64,000 nt of DNA from Shimia_B sp038525525. GTDB lineage: Bacteria > Pseudomonadota > Alphaproteobacteria > Rhodobacterales > Rhodobacteraceae. Shown here one piece after another: positions 49,765 through 57,904 of this stretch (the first letter of the stretch is position 1; each line of letters begins with the position of its first letter). The notes beneath the pieces were generated by a model that ran no database searches, was not told the DNA's origin, and worked only from the letters and a program-made list of their open reading frames with translations. The stretch covers positions 868,001 to 932,000 of the forward strand of contig JBCBHO010000001.1 in the NCBI GenBank assembly GCA_038525525.1, written 5' to 3'. The translations under genes were made by a program, and so were the position numbers.

Positions 49765-50535
49765 ATGCCGCGCTATGCTCTCAGGGTCGAATACGATGGC
49801 GCCCCTTTTTCCGGGTGGCAGCGTCAGGCCGATCAGCCCTCTGTGCAGGGCGCACTGGAAAATGCCCTTGCTCAGTTGGAGACGGGGGTACCCTCGATCG
49901 CGGCAGCGGGGCGGACCGATGCGGGCGTCCATGCATGGGGGCAAGTGGCGCAGTGCGACCTGGCCAAGGACTGGTCTCCTTTCCGACTTTCAGAGGCGCT
50001 GAACCATCACCTCAAGCCACTGCCCGTCGCCATCACCGCCTGCGCACCCGCGCCGCATGAAGACTGGCACGCCCGCTTTTCCGCGGTGGAAAGAGCGTAT
50101 GTCTTCCGTCTCGTGGTCCGTCGTGGGCCGGTGACACTAGATGCCGGCAAGGTCTGGCAGGTTGCCGGACCGCTCGATCTCGCGCCGATGCAGGAGGCAG
50201 CGGCACATCTCGTCGGGCGGCATGATTTCACGACCTTCCGCGCCTCGATTTGTCAGGCGGCCTCACCGGTCAAGACGTTGGACGCGCTCGACGTCGAAGA
50301 ACTGAGCTACCCGGGTGGGCAGGAATATCGTTTTCACCTGCGTGCACGGAGCTTCTTGCACAATCAAGTCCGGAGTATCGTGGGCACGCTGGAGCGCGTG
50401 GGATCGGGCGCGTGGTCTCCTGACCGGGTAAAGGCAGCTCTCAAAGCCGCCGACCGGAGCCAATGTGGGCCTGTCTCGCCGCCCCATGGCCTCGCTCTCA
50501 AGGGCGTGCGCTACCCCGTGGATCCATTTGCCTAG
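49765..50535 (+). CDS. truA: tRNA pseudouridine(38-40) synthase
   Basis: The 256-residue protein opens MPRYALRVEYDGAPFSGWQRQ, then shows the catalytic motif AAGRTDAGVHAWGQVAQCD with the nucleophile Asp at about residue 52, and RSFLHNQVRSIVGTLERVG near the C-terminus. TruA converts uridines 38-40 of the anticodon arm to pseudouridine. Length and motifs are normal. Its last four bases overlap the convergent DUF3726 gene. Confidence 0.97.
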   Translation: MPRYALRVEYDGAPFSGWQRQADQPSVQGALENALAQLETGVPSIAAAGRTDAGVHAWGQVAQCDLAKDWSPFRLSEALNHHLKPLPVAITACAPAPHEDWHARFSAVERAYVFRLVVRRGPVTLDAGKVWQVAGPLDLAPMQEAAAHLVGRHDFTTFRASICQAASPVKTLDALDVEELSYPGGQEYRFHLRARSFLHNQVRSIVGTLERVGSGAWSPDRVKAALKAADRSQCGPVSPPHGLALKGVRYPVDPFA

Positions 50536-51086
50536 TCGTTGTCGATGGCCCCGGCACCAGCGCCAGAGCGGGACGACGCAGTCGCCGCCACGTAGGTGCG
50601 CGATGCAAAGCGCCTGAGCCGGTCAAGCACGTCAGAGGCGACTTCGACCCGCCCTTTGCGCGGCACCGGCAGGTCCTCGCGGCCGTGCTCTAGAACGACG
50701 CTGTTCTCGGTTGCCCGAACAGCCAGATTGGCTCTGCCGACGCGCGCGGCCTGCGCGACGAAGGGCTCCACCAGATCGGGCTCATCGATGTCAGCGAGCT
50801 TTGCCATGTCGACATCTGCTTGAAGAGCGTCGATTGCGACCGGAAGACATTCCACCGCACGCGCGCGGGGGAAAATCACGGTGTTGCCGTCAAGATCGTA
50901 TCCTGGCACGCGCCAGCGCCGCCCCAGCGCGCGGCTCGCAGCGGACACCGCGCGGGCGCCACCATGGGATGCGATGGCGCGCGCGAGATCTTCTCCATGG
51001 GATTGGGGCACACCCGCGCCGCGCGCAGCGCGCAGAAGGAGAGCATGCAATTCAGAGCGGGGAAGCGTCAAAGATGCGGTAGCCAT
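50532..51086 (-). CDS. DUF3726 family protein
   Basis: From the ATG at 51084-51086 the protein has 184 residues. It matches DUF3726: LPRSELHALLLRAARGAGVPQSHGEDLARAIASHGG, then a mixed helical part and the ending LRRFASRTYVAATASSRSGAGAGAIDND. The N-terminal helix pair with AARGAG and EDLARA is the conserved core. The function is unknown. Its start overlaps the end of the 542-residue unknown gene by 19 bases, and the two plus the M19-like gene form one unit. Confidence 0.8.
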   Translation of the reverse strand: MATASLTLPRSELHALLLRAARGAGVPQSHGEDLARAIASHGGARAVSAASRALGRRWRVPGYDLDGNTVIFPRARAVECLPVAIDALQADVDMAKLADIDEPDLVEPFVAQAARVGRANLAVRATENSVVLEHGREDLPVPRKGRVEVASDVLDRLRRFASRTYVAATASSRSGAGAGAIDND

Positions 51087-52696
51087 CCTGCAGTGTCGCC
51101 AATCTCGTCGGCGAGCGGAAGCCCCTGCGCCAGCGTGACACGGGTCCAAAGGCGGCTTTTGGGGTCAAAGCGCGACGCGCCGAAGCAAGACAGCTTGGCG
51201 CGGAGGAGGTGAATGGGCGCTGCATCGCCGTGCAGAAGATTTGCACGCACTTCCGCATAGGGATGGGTGGCGAGGGCCTGTATGCGGCGCGCCACGGAGC
51301 GATGCTCTGGCCTGCTGGCCAAGAATTGCCAGAGCGGGGTCGCGTCCCTTGGCAAGGCCGCGTGCAGCGCGCAGATCTGCCGAGCCGAGTCGAGCGGTGT
51401 CTCCTTCTCAGCGCCGGGATCCGTTTCCCTGTCGCCAAGGCGCGGCTCCAACTTTTCCTCTGACACGTACCAGAACTGCGCGGACTCCTCGGCCGTCTCG
51501 AAATCACAGCACAGCGCCCAAGGCGCGTGAAGCTCGATCTCCGCCTTGAGCGCTCCGCACGTCTGACGCGCGTCGAGCTCGGGCTCGAAGGGGCTCGCTT
51601 GGCACTCTGCAAGGTCATCTACGAGGTGTCCGAAGGGTTCGAGCAACCACGAGACAGCAAGCTCCTCCAGCGCCGGCGTCTCGCAACGATCCAGTAGCGC
51701 CGAGAGCGCGCCGGGCTCCTGCAGGCTCTCCACGTCCAGCGCGCCGGTCAACGCGGCCCAGTCAGACCTCAAACGCCGGATATCCTCCATCGCGTCCGCA
51801 TCGGCGACCTCCCATGTCTGCAGATAGGCCGCCGCGTGAGCCGCGAGCGAGACGAGTTCCGCAGCCTCGCCCTCCGTGATCGTGGGTTGATTAAGAACCC
51901 GGGAAAGTGCCGTCTCACGAACCTGCATCCAAGCATCGAGGAGGAGCGGGTGCGACACCAGAAACGGTGCCATGCCGAGGCCGGTGGCGTTTCCAACGCC
52001 CAGCATCCGCTTCACACGCCTCCCCAAGGGCGCGCCGCCCAAATGCTCCGCAAGATCATGGGTGAAGCCGCGGATGAGCCAGACCGTGAGCATCTCTGCT
52101 GCGAAGGGCCCGCTCAAACCGGGGCGGTCTTCGATCCGTGATCTGTCTGCCAGTCCGAATTTCCCGTTTCCGTAAACGGCCGTCGTGCGCATGAGATAGC
52201 CCGTCTTTGCGAGCATCTCGGCATCCGGCTGCACCCCCTTGCGCAAGGCATCGACCACGTGCGCGAAGAGGCGCACGCTCTTGTTTGCGCGGCTGAGAAC
52301 GAGCTCGGTGTCTGTCAGCCGCGCCTCCTCCTGACGCGGGACAGCCTCTGCAAGCCGGGCGATATCGGCCTCTGCCGGGATGCCGTCGAAGAGGACGAAC
52401 GCTGCATCCCACGCCGTCGCAATCACGCGGTCCGTGCGCTCCGCATCGGCGAGGGCCTGCGAGAACGCGATCAGTGTATAGCTGTGGGGGCCCATGGTGA
52501 CGGTATAGGTGGCGTGGCCGTGACCCTCCCCGTCCATCTCCCAGGCCGAGCGCGTGACCCGCGCGTCAAGGCGCGCAAGGTCACGCATCAAAACCCTGAG
52601 GAAAGACAGGCGCGTGGGCTGCATCGCACCAAGATGTGCGAGGCTCATGACTCTGTCAGGAGACCGCAAGGCACGGGGAGGCGAAAGATCTTTCAT
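51068..52696 (-). CDS. Conserved protein of unknown function (542 residues)
   Basis: The start at 52694-52696 gives 542 residues. I do not recognise a domain. The protein has no signal peptide or membrane segment, is rich in Leu, Ala, Arg and Glu, and looks mainly alpha-helical. A stretch near residue 65 (HGHATYTVTMGPHSYTLIAFSQAL) looks like beta-strands; LTVWLIRGFTHDLAEHLGG and GNATGLGMAPFLVSHPLLLDAWM resemble a conserved core. Its start overlaps the stop of the M19-like gene (ATGA), and its end overlaps the DUF3726 gene, so all three should be made together. An enzyme or carrier partner of the M19-like protein is a guess. Confidence 0.8.
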   Translation of the reverse strand: MKDLSPPRALRSPDRVMSLAHLGAMQPTRLSFLRVLMRDLARLDARVTRSAWEMDGEGHGHATYTVTMGPHSYTLIAFSQALADAERTDRVIATAWDAAFVLFDGIPAEADIARLAEAVPRQEEARLTDTELVLSRANKSVRLFAHVVDALRKGVQPDAEMLAKTGYLMRTTAVYGNGKFGLADRSRIEDRPGLSGPFAAEMLTVWLIRGFTHDLAEHLGGAPLGRRVKRMLGVGNATGLGMAPFLVSHPLLLDAWMQVRETALSRVLNQPTITEGEAAELVSLAAHAAAYLQTWEVADADAMEDIRRLRSDWAALTGALDVESLQEPGALSALLDRCETPALEELAVSWLLEPFGHLVDDLAECQASPFEPELDARQTCGALKAEIELHAPWALCCDFETAEESAQFWYVSEEKLEPRLGDRETDPGAEKETPLDSARQICALHAALPRDATPLWQFLASRPEHRSVARRIQALATHPYAEVRANLLHGDAAPIHLLRAKLSCFGASRFDPKSRLWTRVTLAQGLPLADEIGDTAGWLPHL

Positions 52697-53658
52697 TCGG
52701 GGCCGAAGCTCTTTTCGAAGAAACGCATCCAGTTCCCTCCCATGATAGCCGAAACCTCTGCCGCGTCGAAGCCCACTTCGCTCAGGCCTTGGCTTAGTCC
52801 CGTGAAGTCCCTGTTGCTTTGAAAGAATGCCGGCTGTTGTGGAAATCTGGCTTCCTGGCCCCTGACTTTCTTCCAACGCCCGTCGCGCATCCATGCCAGC
52901 GCACTGTCCGGCTGGCCCTGGCAGAGATCTGAACCGATGCCGATGCCTGCCGTTCCGACCCGCTCTGCGAGGCGCGCGACCATGGTGCAAAAGCTCTCGA
53001 GCGTGCAGTCAGAGCCCGCGCGCAGATGTAGCGGGTAAAGCGAAAAGCCGAGCATGCCACCGCTTTCCACCAAAGCGTCGAGAGTTTCGGGGCGCACGTT
53101 TCGGGGCACATCGTGCCAATGGGCAGGGTTGGCATGGGTAATCGCAATGGGACGCGCGGAAGCTTCGATCGCCTCTCGCCGGGAGCGATCGCCGGAATGG
53201 GACATGTCGATCACGAGACCGACGCGGTTCATTTCAGCGACCGCTTCGCGCCCCATGTTGGTCAGCCCGGTGTCATCTGGCTCGTAACAGCCCGAACACA
53301 GGAGCGACTGGTTGTTGTAACTCAGTTGCATGAAGCGAAGCCCGAGCTGATGCAGGATTTCGATCAGGCCGAGATCGTCCTCCATCGGCGCTGGGTTCTG
53401 CGCACCGAAAAAGATTGCAGTGCGTCCCGTCTCCTGTGCCACGCTAATGTCATCCGCGTGGGTGGCGCGCAGGATCACGTCGCCGTTCTGCTCGAACTCC
53501 CTGTTCCAGTCCGCCAGCGCGGCGACCGTCGCGCGGAAGCCCTCGTGGTAGGAGACGGTCATGTGAACGGCATCGACCCCGCCCGCGCGCATCTCCTCGT
53601 AGATGCTGCGACAGGGGCGCGTGAATTGAAGCGCATCGATGATCGGTGGTTTCGTCAC
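52693..53658 (-). CDS. Membrane-dipeptidase-like protein (peptidase M19 family), altered metal site
   Basis: With the GTG at 53656-53658 (TKPPIIDALQF) the protein has 321 residues; an ATG at 53707-53709 would add 17 arginine-rich residues. It aligns along the M19 renal-dipeptidase fold: MNRVGLVIDMSHSGDRSRREAIE and PIAITHANPAHWHD keep two of the metal-binding histidines, GIGSDLCQG keeps the late Asp. The N-terminal HxD reads ALQF and the bridging Glu (in EGGH) reads AQNP, so a normal two-zinc site is not expected. The family is a recognisable alphaproteobacterial subgroup, annotated as dipeptidase; activity is uncertain. Confidence 0.8.
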   Translation of the reverse strand: MTKPPIIDALQFTRPCRSIYEEMRAGGVDAVHMTVSYHEGFRATVAALADWNREFEQNGDVILRATHADDISVAQETGRTAIFFGAQNPAPMEDDLGLIEILHQLGLRFMQLSYNNQSLLCSGCYEPDDTGLTNMGREAVAEMNRVGLVIDMSHSGDRSRREAIEASARPIAITHANPAHWHDVPRNVRPETLDALVESGGMLGFSLYPLHLRAGSDCTLESFCTMVARLAERVGTAGIGIGSDLCQGQPDSALAWMRDGRWKKVRGQEARFPQQPAFFQSNRDFTGLSQGLSEVGFDAAEVSAIMGGNWMRFFEKSFGPE

Positions 53659-53758
53659 ACCGCGGACAGTGGCGCGGAGGCGACGACGCAGGCAAGCCCG
53701 ATAATGCAAAAGGCATGATATCTATAGGCATTCCTGCATGCGCGAGTAGGATAGGCGG

Positions 53759-54187
53759 ATGGATACGAAGCGCCTGCGCCTGACCGGGCCCTGGATGGGG
53801 CGATACAATTACGTCACCCGCGCGCTGCCGCCCGTGGCCTTCAATGCGACACTCGTCGATGACAGTGGCGATCTTTCCGGGGAGACCATCGAGCCCAACA
53901 GCTTCTCCGATGTGGAAATCGACAGCCTTATCGCAGGCATCATCGGTGTCCGCGAAGGACGCATCGTCCGCTTCACGAAGAACTACTCCGACATCGACGC
54001 GCCACGGATCGAATACGAGGGCAAGATCGATCCACAGTTCACCCGGGTTCAGGGGACGTGGACGATCCCGAATTCACCTTGGGAGCACGGCACCTTCGTT
54101 CTCATCCGGGACGCGGTGGGCGCAGAGCAGAGCGTGCGGCGCATGCGACAGGCCAGCGAGGCGCTCAAGACGCCGATCAAGCGGTGA
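53759..54187 (+). CDS. Conserved small protein of unknown function
   Basis: The 142-residue protein is soluble and beta-rich: LTGPWMGRYNYVTRALPPVAFNATLVDDSGDLSGETIEPN, SLIAGIIGVREGRIVRFTKNY, IEYEGKIDPQFTRVQGTWTIP, then a basic C-terminal helix. No domain is recognised; the look is of a beta-barrel or lipocalin-like fold that binds something. It overlaps the following membrane protein gene by four bases (GTGA), so a link with it is possible. Confidence 0.72.
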   Translation: MDTKRLRLTGPWMGRYNYVTRALPPVAFNATLVDDSGDLSGETIEPNSFSDVEIDSLIAGIIGVREGRIVRFTKNYSDIDAPRIEYEGKIDPQFTRVQGTWTIPNSPWEHGTFVLIRDAVGAEQSVRRMRQASEALKTPIKR

Positions 54188-55224
54188 TCCTGTCACTCCT
54201 GGCTCATCTCGCCTTGGGCGCGGTGGGTGGATATCTCGCCTCGGTGGCCGGGTTGCCAATGCCTTTTCTCCTGGGCGCGCTCGTGGCCGTGGCCCCCTTG
54301 GTGATCTGGCAGGGTGCCTCCGGTCGAGCCACACTCGTATTTCCGACGTCCCTGCGATTTGCATTTGTCGGCGGGATCGGTGCCCTCATCGGCGCAGGCT
54401 TCACCCCGGAGCTTGTCCGTATCCTGCCGGCTCTCTGGGTGTCGCTCCTCGGCGTTGGTCTTTTCGTCGTCGTTGCGCATCTCGCCGGCTACCTCGTTTA
54501 TCGCAAGCTCGGCGGCTACGACCGTGTCACGTCTCTTTACGGCTCCATGCCGGGTGGGCTGATCGAAGGCGTCGCCCTCGGCGAAAAGGCTGGCGGGGAT
54601 GTCATGCTCCTCACCGTGCATCATTTCGCGCGCATCGTGATCGTCGTCTTCACGGTGCCGCTTCTTTTCGCCGTCTTCTCCGGAGAACTGGTCGGAAGCG
54701 CAGCAGGGCTGGCGTTATCGTCAGGCGGCGGGGGCCTGATGGATGTCTTGGGCCTTGTCGCGGTCACCCTGGCAGGATTGTCGCTCAGCCGCCTCGTCCG
54801 TCTTCCCGCCGGCCATCTGACGGGCCCACTTCTCGTTGCCGCCGCTCTGCACGGTGCGGGGCTCATGGCGCTCGAAAGCCCTGCCTGGTTGGTGGCTTTG
54901 GCTCAGCTCGTCGTCGGGACGAGCCTTGCCACCCAGTTTGCCGGTGCCACGCCAAGGGTTCTCGGTCGCGCATTTGGGCTGACGATGGTGGCCGTCGGCG
55001 CGATGTTTGCCGCCGCCGCGCTGATTGCGTCGGCCGTCGCGCGCAACACACCACTCGGTTTCGACGAGGCCTTCATCAGTTTTGCCCCGGGCGGCGTGGC
55101 GGAGATGGGCCTCATCGCGCTCTCGCTCGATATCAGCCCCGTCATCATCACCGCGCATCACCTCATACGCATCGTCCTGACCATCATGTTCGTGCGGTGG
55201 GCCCAAACGCACCTGACGCCCTAG
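54184..55224 (+). CDS. AbrB-family (TIGR03082) membrane protein
   Basis: The GTG at 54184 overlaps the upstream stop and gives 346 residues. There are about ten membrane segments in two related halves, each with a glycine-rich repeat: LGAVGGYLASVAGLPMPFLLGALVAVAPLV and SRLVRLPAGHLTGPLLVAAALHG. Pfam calls this AbrB because of a historic link to ammonia-monooxygenase and a regulator name; it is a predicted transporter or membrane protein, not a DNA-binding AbrB. FAPGGVAEMGLIALSLDISPVIITAHHLIRI ends the domain. Its end overlaps the sugar kinase gene by four bases. Confidence 0.85.
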   Translation: MILSLLAHLALGAVGGYLASVAGLPMPFLLGALVAVAPLVIWQGASGRATLVFPTSLRFAFVGGIGALIGAGFTPELVRILPALWVSLLGVGLFVVVAHLAGYLVYRKLGGYDRVTSLYGSMPGGLIEGVALGEKAGGDVMLLTVHHFARIVIVVFTVPLLFAVFSGELVGSAAGLALSSGGGGLMDVLGLVAVTLAGLSLSRLVRLPAGHLTGPLLVAAALHGAGLMALESPAWLVALAQLVVGTSLATQFAGATPRVLGRAFGLTMVAVGAMFAAAALIASAVARNTPLGFDEAFISFAPGGVAEMGLIALSLDISPVIITAHHLIRIVLTIMFVRWAQTHLTP

Positions 55225-56138
55225 CCAAGCTCTGCAAGGGTCGGCGGGTTGCAGCCTGCACGGGTACAATTGATCGCTGCAGCGCGCGACGCCGTGGCCA
55301 GAATGGCGCGGAGGGCATCTTCGCCAATCGCGTAATCGCCTCTCCGCTCGGAGACTTGGCGGATGAGTGTCGCCATGAAGGTGTCGCCGGCACCCACGGT
55401 ATCAACGAGCGGCTCTACCGGCGCCGCGGGCACCTCGGCATGGGCATCCCCGGCGCGCCCCATCGCGCCGTCAGGCCCCCGCGTCAGAACGACGACCGGC
55501 GCACCGGAGAGGACTGCCAATCGTTGAAAAGCGTCTGCTTCCGTCATGTCGGGGTAGAGCCAGTGCAAATCCTCGTCCGAGAGCTTCAGGAGTGTTGTAT
55601 GGGTCGCGATGCGCTCGAGCCGTGCAATGAACCCTTCCTTGTCGGGCGTGAGCGAAGGCCGGGCATTGGGATCGTAGCTCGTGAGCAGACCCCGCTCGAA
55701 GCAGGCCCGGTGAAAACTCTCGTACGCGGGCGCGTCGTCTCCGCCTGTGACCGCGAGTGAGCCGATGTGAAACGCGGTCATGCCCTGCGGCGCAGCAGCT
55801 TCTAGCTGCGACACGCTCACCTGCCGCTCGGCTGTACCATCGCGATAAAACTCATAAGTCGCTGCCCCCTCTTCAAGAGAGACGACCGCGAGAGACGTGG
55901 GCTCAGGACGGCGTGGCGTGGCGAGTTGCACGTTGTCCGCTTCGAGCCGCGCGGCAATGAGGGAGCCCAAGCTGTCCTGACTGACAGGCGTGAGATAATG
56001 CGTCTCCATGCCCTGCCGTGCAGCGGCCATCGCGACATTCATTGGTGAGCCGCCGGGATGGGCAATGTAGGCAGGTGGATCTCGCCCATCCTCCTCCTGC
56101 ACGAAGTCGATCAGGTTCTCTCCGCCTACTGCAAGCAT
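55221..56138 (-). CDS. PfkB-family carbohydrate kinase (fructokinase-like)
   Basis: The 305-residue protein has the pfkB family signatures: MLAVGGENLIDFV and HPGGSPMNVAMAAARQG at the N-terminus, and VDTVGAGDTFMATLIRQV (the anion hole and catalytic Asp in GAGD) near residue 245. The sequence SMNVA/GGSPMNVA suits fructokinase or a similar sugar kinase, but the substrate is not certain. It lies 131 bases downstream of betA on the same strand and is convergent with the AbrB-like gene, overlapping its end by four bases. Confidence 0.87.
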   Translation of the reverse strand: MLAVGGENLIDFVQEEDGRDPPAYIAHPGGSPMNVAMAAARQGMETHYLTPVSQDSLGSLIAARLEADNVQLATPRRPEPTSLAVVSLEEGAATYEFYRDGTAERQVSVSQLEAAAPQGMTAFHIGSLAVTGGDDAPAYESFHRACFERGLLTSYDPNARPSLTPDKEGFIARLERIATHTTLLKLSDEDLHWLYPDMTEADAFQRLAVLSGAPVVVLTRGPDGAMGRAGDAHAEVPAAPVEPLVDTVGAGDTFMATLIRQVSERRGDYAIGEDALRAILATASRAAAINCTRAGCNPPTLAELG

Positions 56139-56269
56139 CGCATGTCTCCGTTTTTCGTTTTGCTAGAGACGGACGGGATCACCGGCAAGCAGGGAGACCC
56201 CGGCAGTGCGACTTCCACGGCCCGAGCCCTTACGAAAGGGGCCTCTCCACCCATGTGGGCGGGATGGGC

Positions 56270-57904
56270 CTAGCGCTGATTGTGTTGCCACGATGGATGC
56301 TCCCAAGGTTCCGCATTTGAAGCCGGCAGCCTGCGGCAAAGGATATGATCGGCGGCTTTTTCCCCCACCATGATCGAGGGCGCATTCAGATTGCCGTTGG
56401 TGATCCGAGGAAAGATGGAGCTGTCGGCAACGCGCAAACGCTCTGCTCCTATGACGCGGCAATCCGGATCGACCACGGCCATGGGATCGTCCGCGCGGCC
56501 CATCTTGCAGGTCCCGCAGGGATGATACGCGCTTTCGACGTGGTCACGAATGAACGCGTCCAAGTCCTCGTCCGACTGAGCGTCTGCGCCGGGTTGGATC
56601 TCGTGCTTCGCGAACTCGGCGAAGGCCGGCTGGCCGAAGATCTCCCGCGTCAGCCGAATGCCTTTTCGGAAATCCTGCCAGTCCTTGTCGTGAGCCATGT
56701 AATTGAAGACGATCTTCGGGGCGGCTTCGGGATCTTTGGAGCGAAGCGTCACACTGCCGCGAGAGGGCGAGCGCATGGGGCCCACATGGGCCTGAAAGCC
56801 ATGCCCCTCGGCAGCCGCACGCCCGTCGTAGCGCACGGCCATGGGCAAGAAGTGGTACTGCAAGTCTGGATAATCCACGCCCGGCGCGGACCGGATGAAA
56901 GCCGCAGCCTCGAAGCCATTCGAAGCACCGGGACCGGTTTTCGTCAGCAACCAACGCGCGCCCACATACGCTTTGCCCAGAAGGTTCCAGTACTTGAATA
57001 GGGACACAGGCTGAGAGGCGGCCATCTGGATATAGAGTTCAAGGTGATCCTGAAGATTCTGGCCAACGCCCGGGCGATCCGCGACCGGCGTGATCCCATG
57101 GTCCGCCAAGTGTGCCGCAGGTCCGATGCCCGAGAGCATCAGGAGCTTTGGCGCGTTGATCGCGGATGCTGCAATGATGACTTCGGACCGGGCCTTGATG
57201 GTGTAGTTGCCCATGTCGACGCCCGTGGCGCGCGCGCCGTCCATGGCGATGCGATGCGCGAGACCTTGGGCCACGAGGCACCGTCCCGTGGCTTGTGCCG
57301 GACGCAGATAGGCTTTTGCAGCCGACCAACGCTCGCCCTCCCAGATCGTGCGATCGAAGGGGCCGAAGCCTTCTTGCTGCTTGCCATTGTAGTCGCTCGT
57401 CGCCTCGTAGCCTGCCTCCCTGCCTGCCGCGAGGAAGGCTTTCACGAGCGGATTGTCCCCGGCGCCGCGCGTCACGTGAAGCGGCCCCCTCGTGCCGCGC
57501 CATTCCGGCGTCTCGCCGCCGTGCCAGTGCTCCATGCGATTGAAGTACGGAAGGACATCGGCGTAGCCCCAACCTTCCGCGCCTTGATCTCGCCAGTGAT
57601 CGAAGTCTTTCGCGTGCCCACGCACGTAGATCATGCCGTTGATGGAGGACGATCCCCCCAAGACCTTCCCACGCGGACAGGCCAGCCGACGACCACCGAG
57701 ATGGGGCTCGGGCTCTGTTCGATACCCCCAGTCGTAGCGCTTCATGTTCATGGGATAAGACAGCGCGCCGGGCATGTTGATGAGCGGTCCCCGATCAGAG
57801 CCGCCGTATTCGACAACGATGACCGAATGACCGGCTTCGGTCAGTCGGAACGCCAGCGCGCAGCCTGCTGAGCCTGCGCCAACGATGACGTAGTCGGCCT
57901 CCAC
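56270..57904 (-). CDS. betA: Choline dehydrogenase (GMC oxidoreductase)
   Basis: The 544-residue FAD enzyme begins with the dinucleotide motif DYVIVGAGSAGCALAFRL, carries CPRGKVLGGSSSINGMIYVRGHAKDFDHW (GMC signature 1, ~residues 78-105) and ASAINAPKLLMLSGIGPAAHLADHGI (signature 2), and ends with the active-site SAYHPCGTCKMG and GNLNAPSIMVGEKAAD. It oxidises choline to betaine aldehyde at the membrane. It starts directly after the betB stop (the two abut), the usual betB-betA order. There is no betI or choline transporter in the window. Confidence 0.95.
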   Translation of the reverse strand: MEADYVIVGAGSAGCALAFRLTEAGHSVIVVEYGGSDRGPLINMPGALSYPMNMKRYDWGYRTEPEPHLGGRRLACPRGKVLGGSSSINGMIYVRGHAKDFDHWRDQGAEGWGYADVLPYFNRMEHWHGGETPEWRGTRGPLHVTRGAGDNPLVKAFLAAGREAGYEATSDYNGKQQEGFGPFDRTIWEGERWSAAKAYLRPAQATGRCLVAQGLAHRIAMDGARATGVDMGNYTIKARSEVIIAASAINAPKLLMLSGIGPAAHLADHGITPVADRPGVGQNLQDHLELYIQMAASQPVSLFKYWNLLGKAYVGARWLLTKTGPGASNGFEAAAFIRSAPGVDYPDLQYHFLPMAVRYDGRAAAEGHGFQAHVGPMRSPSRGSVTLRSKDPEAAPKIVFNYMAHDKDWQDFRKGIRLTREIFGQPAFAEFAKHEIQPGADAQSDEDLDAFIRDHVESAYHPCGTCKMGRADDPMAVVDPDCRVIGAERLRVADSSIFPRITNGNLNAPSIMVGEKAADHILCRRLPASNAEPWEHPSWQHNQR

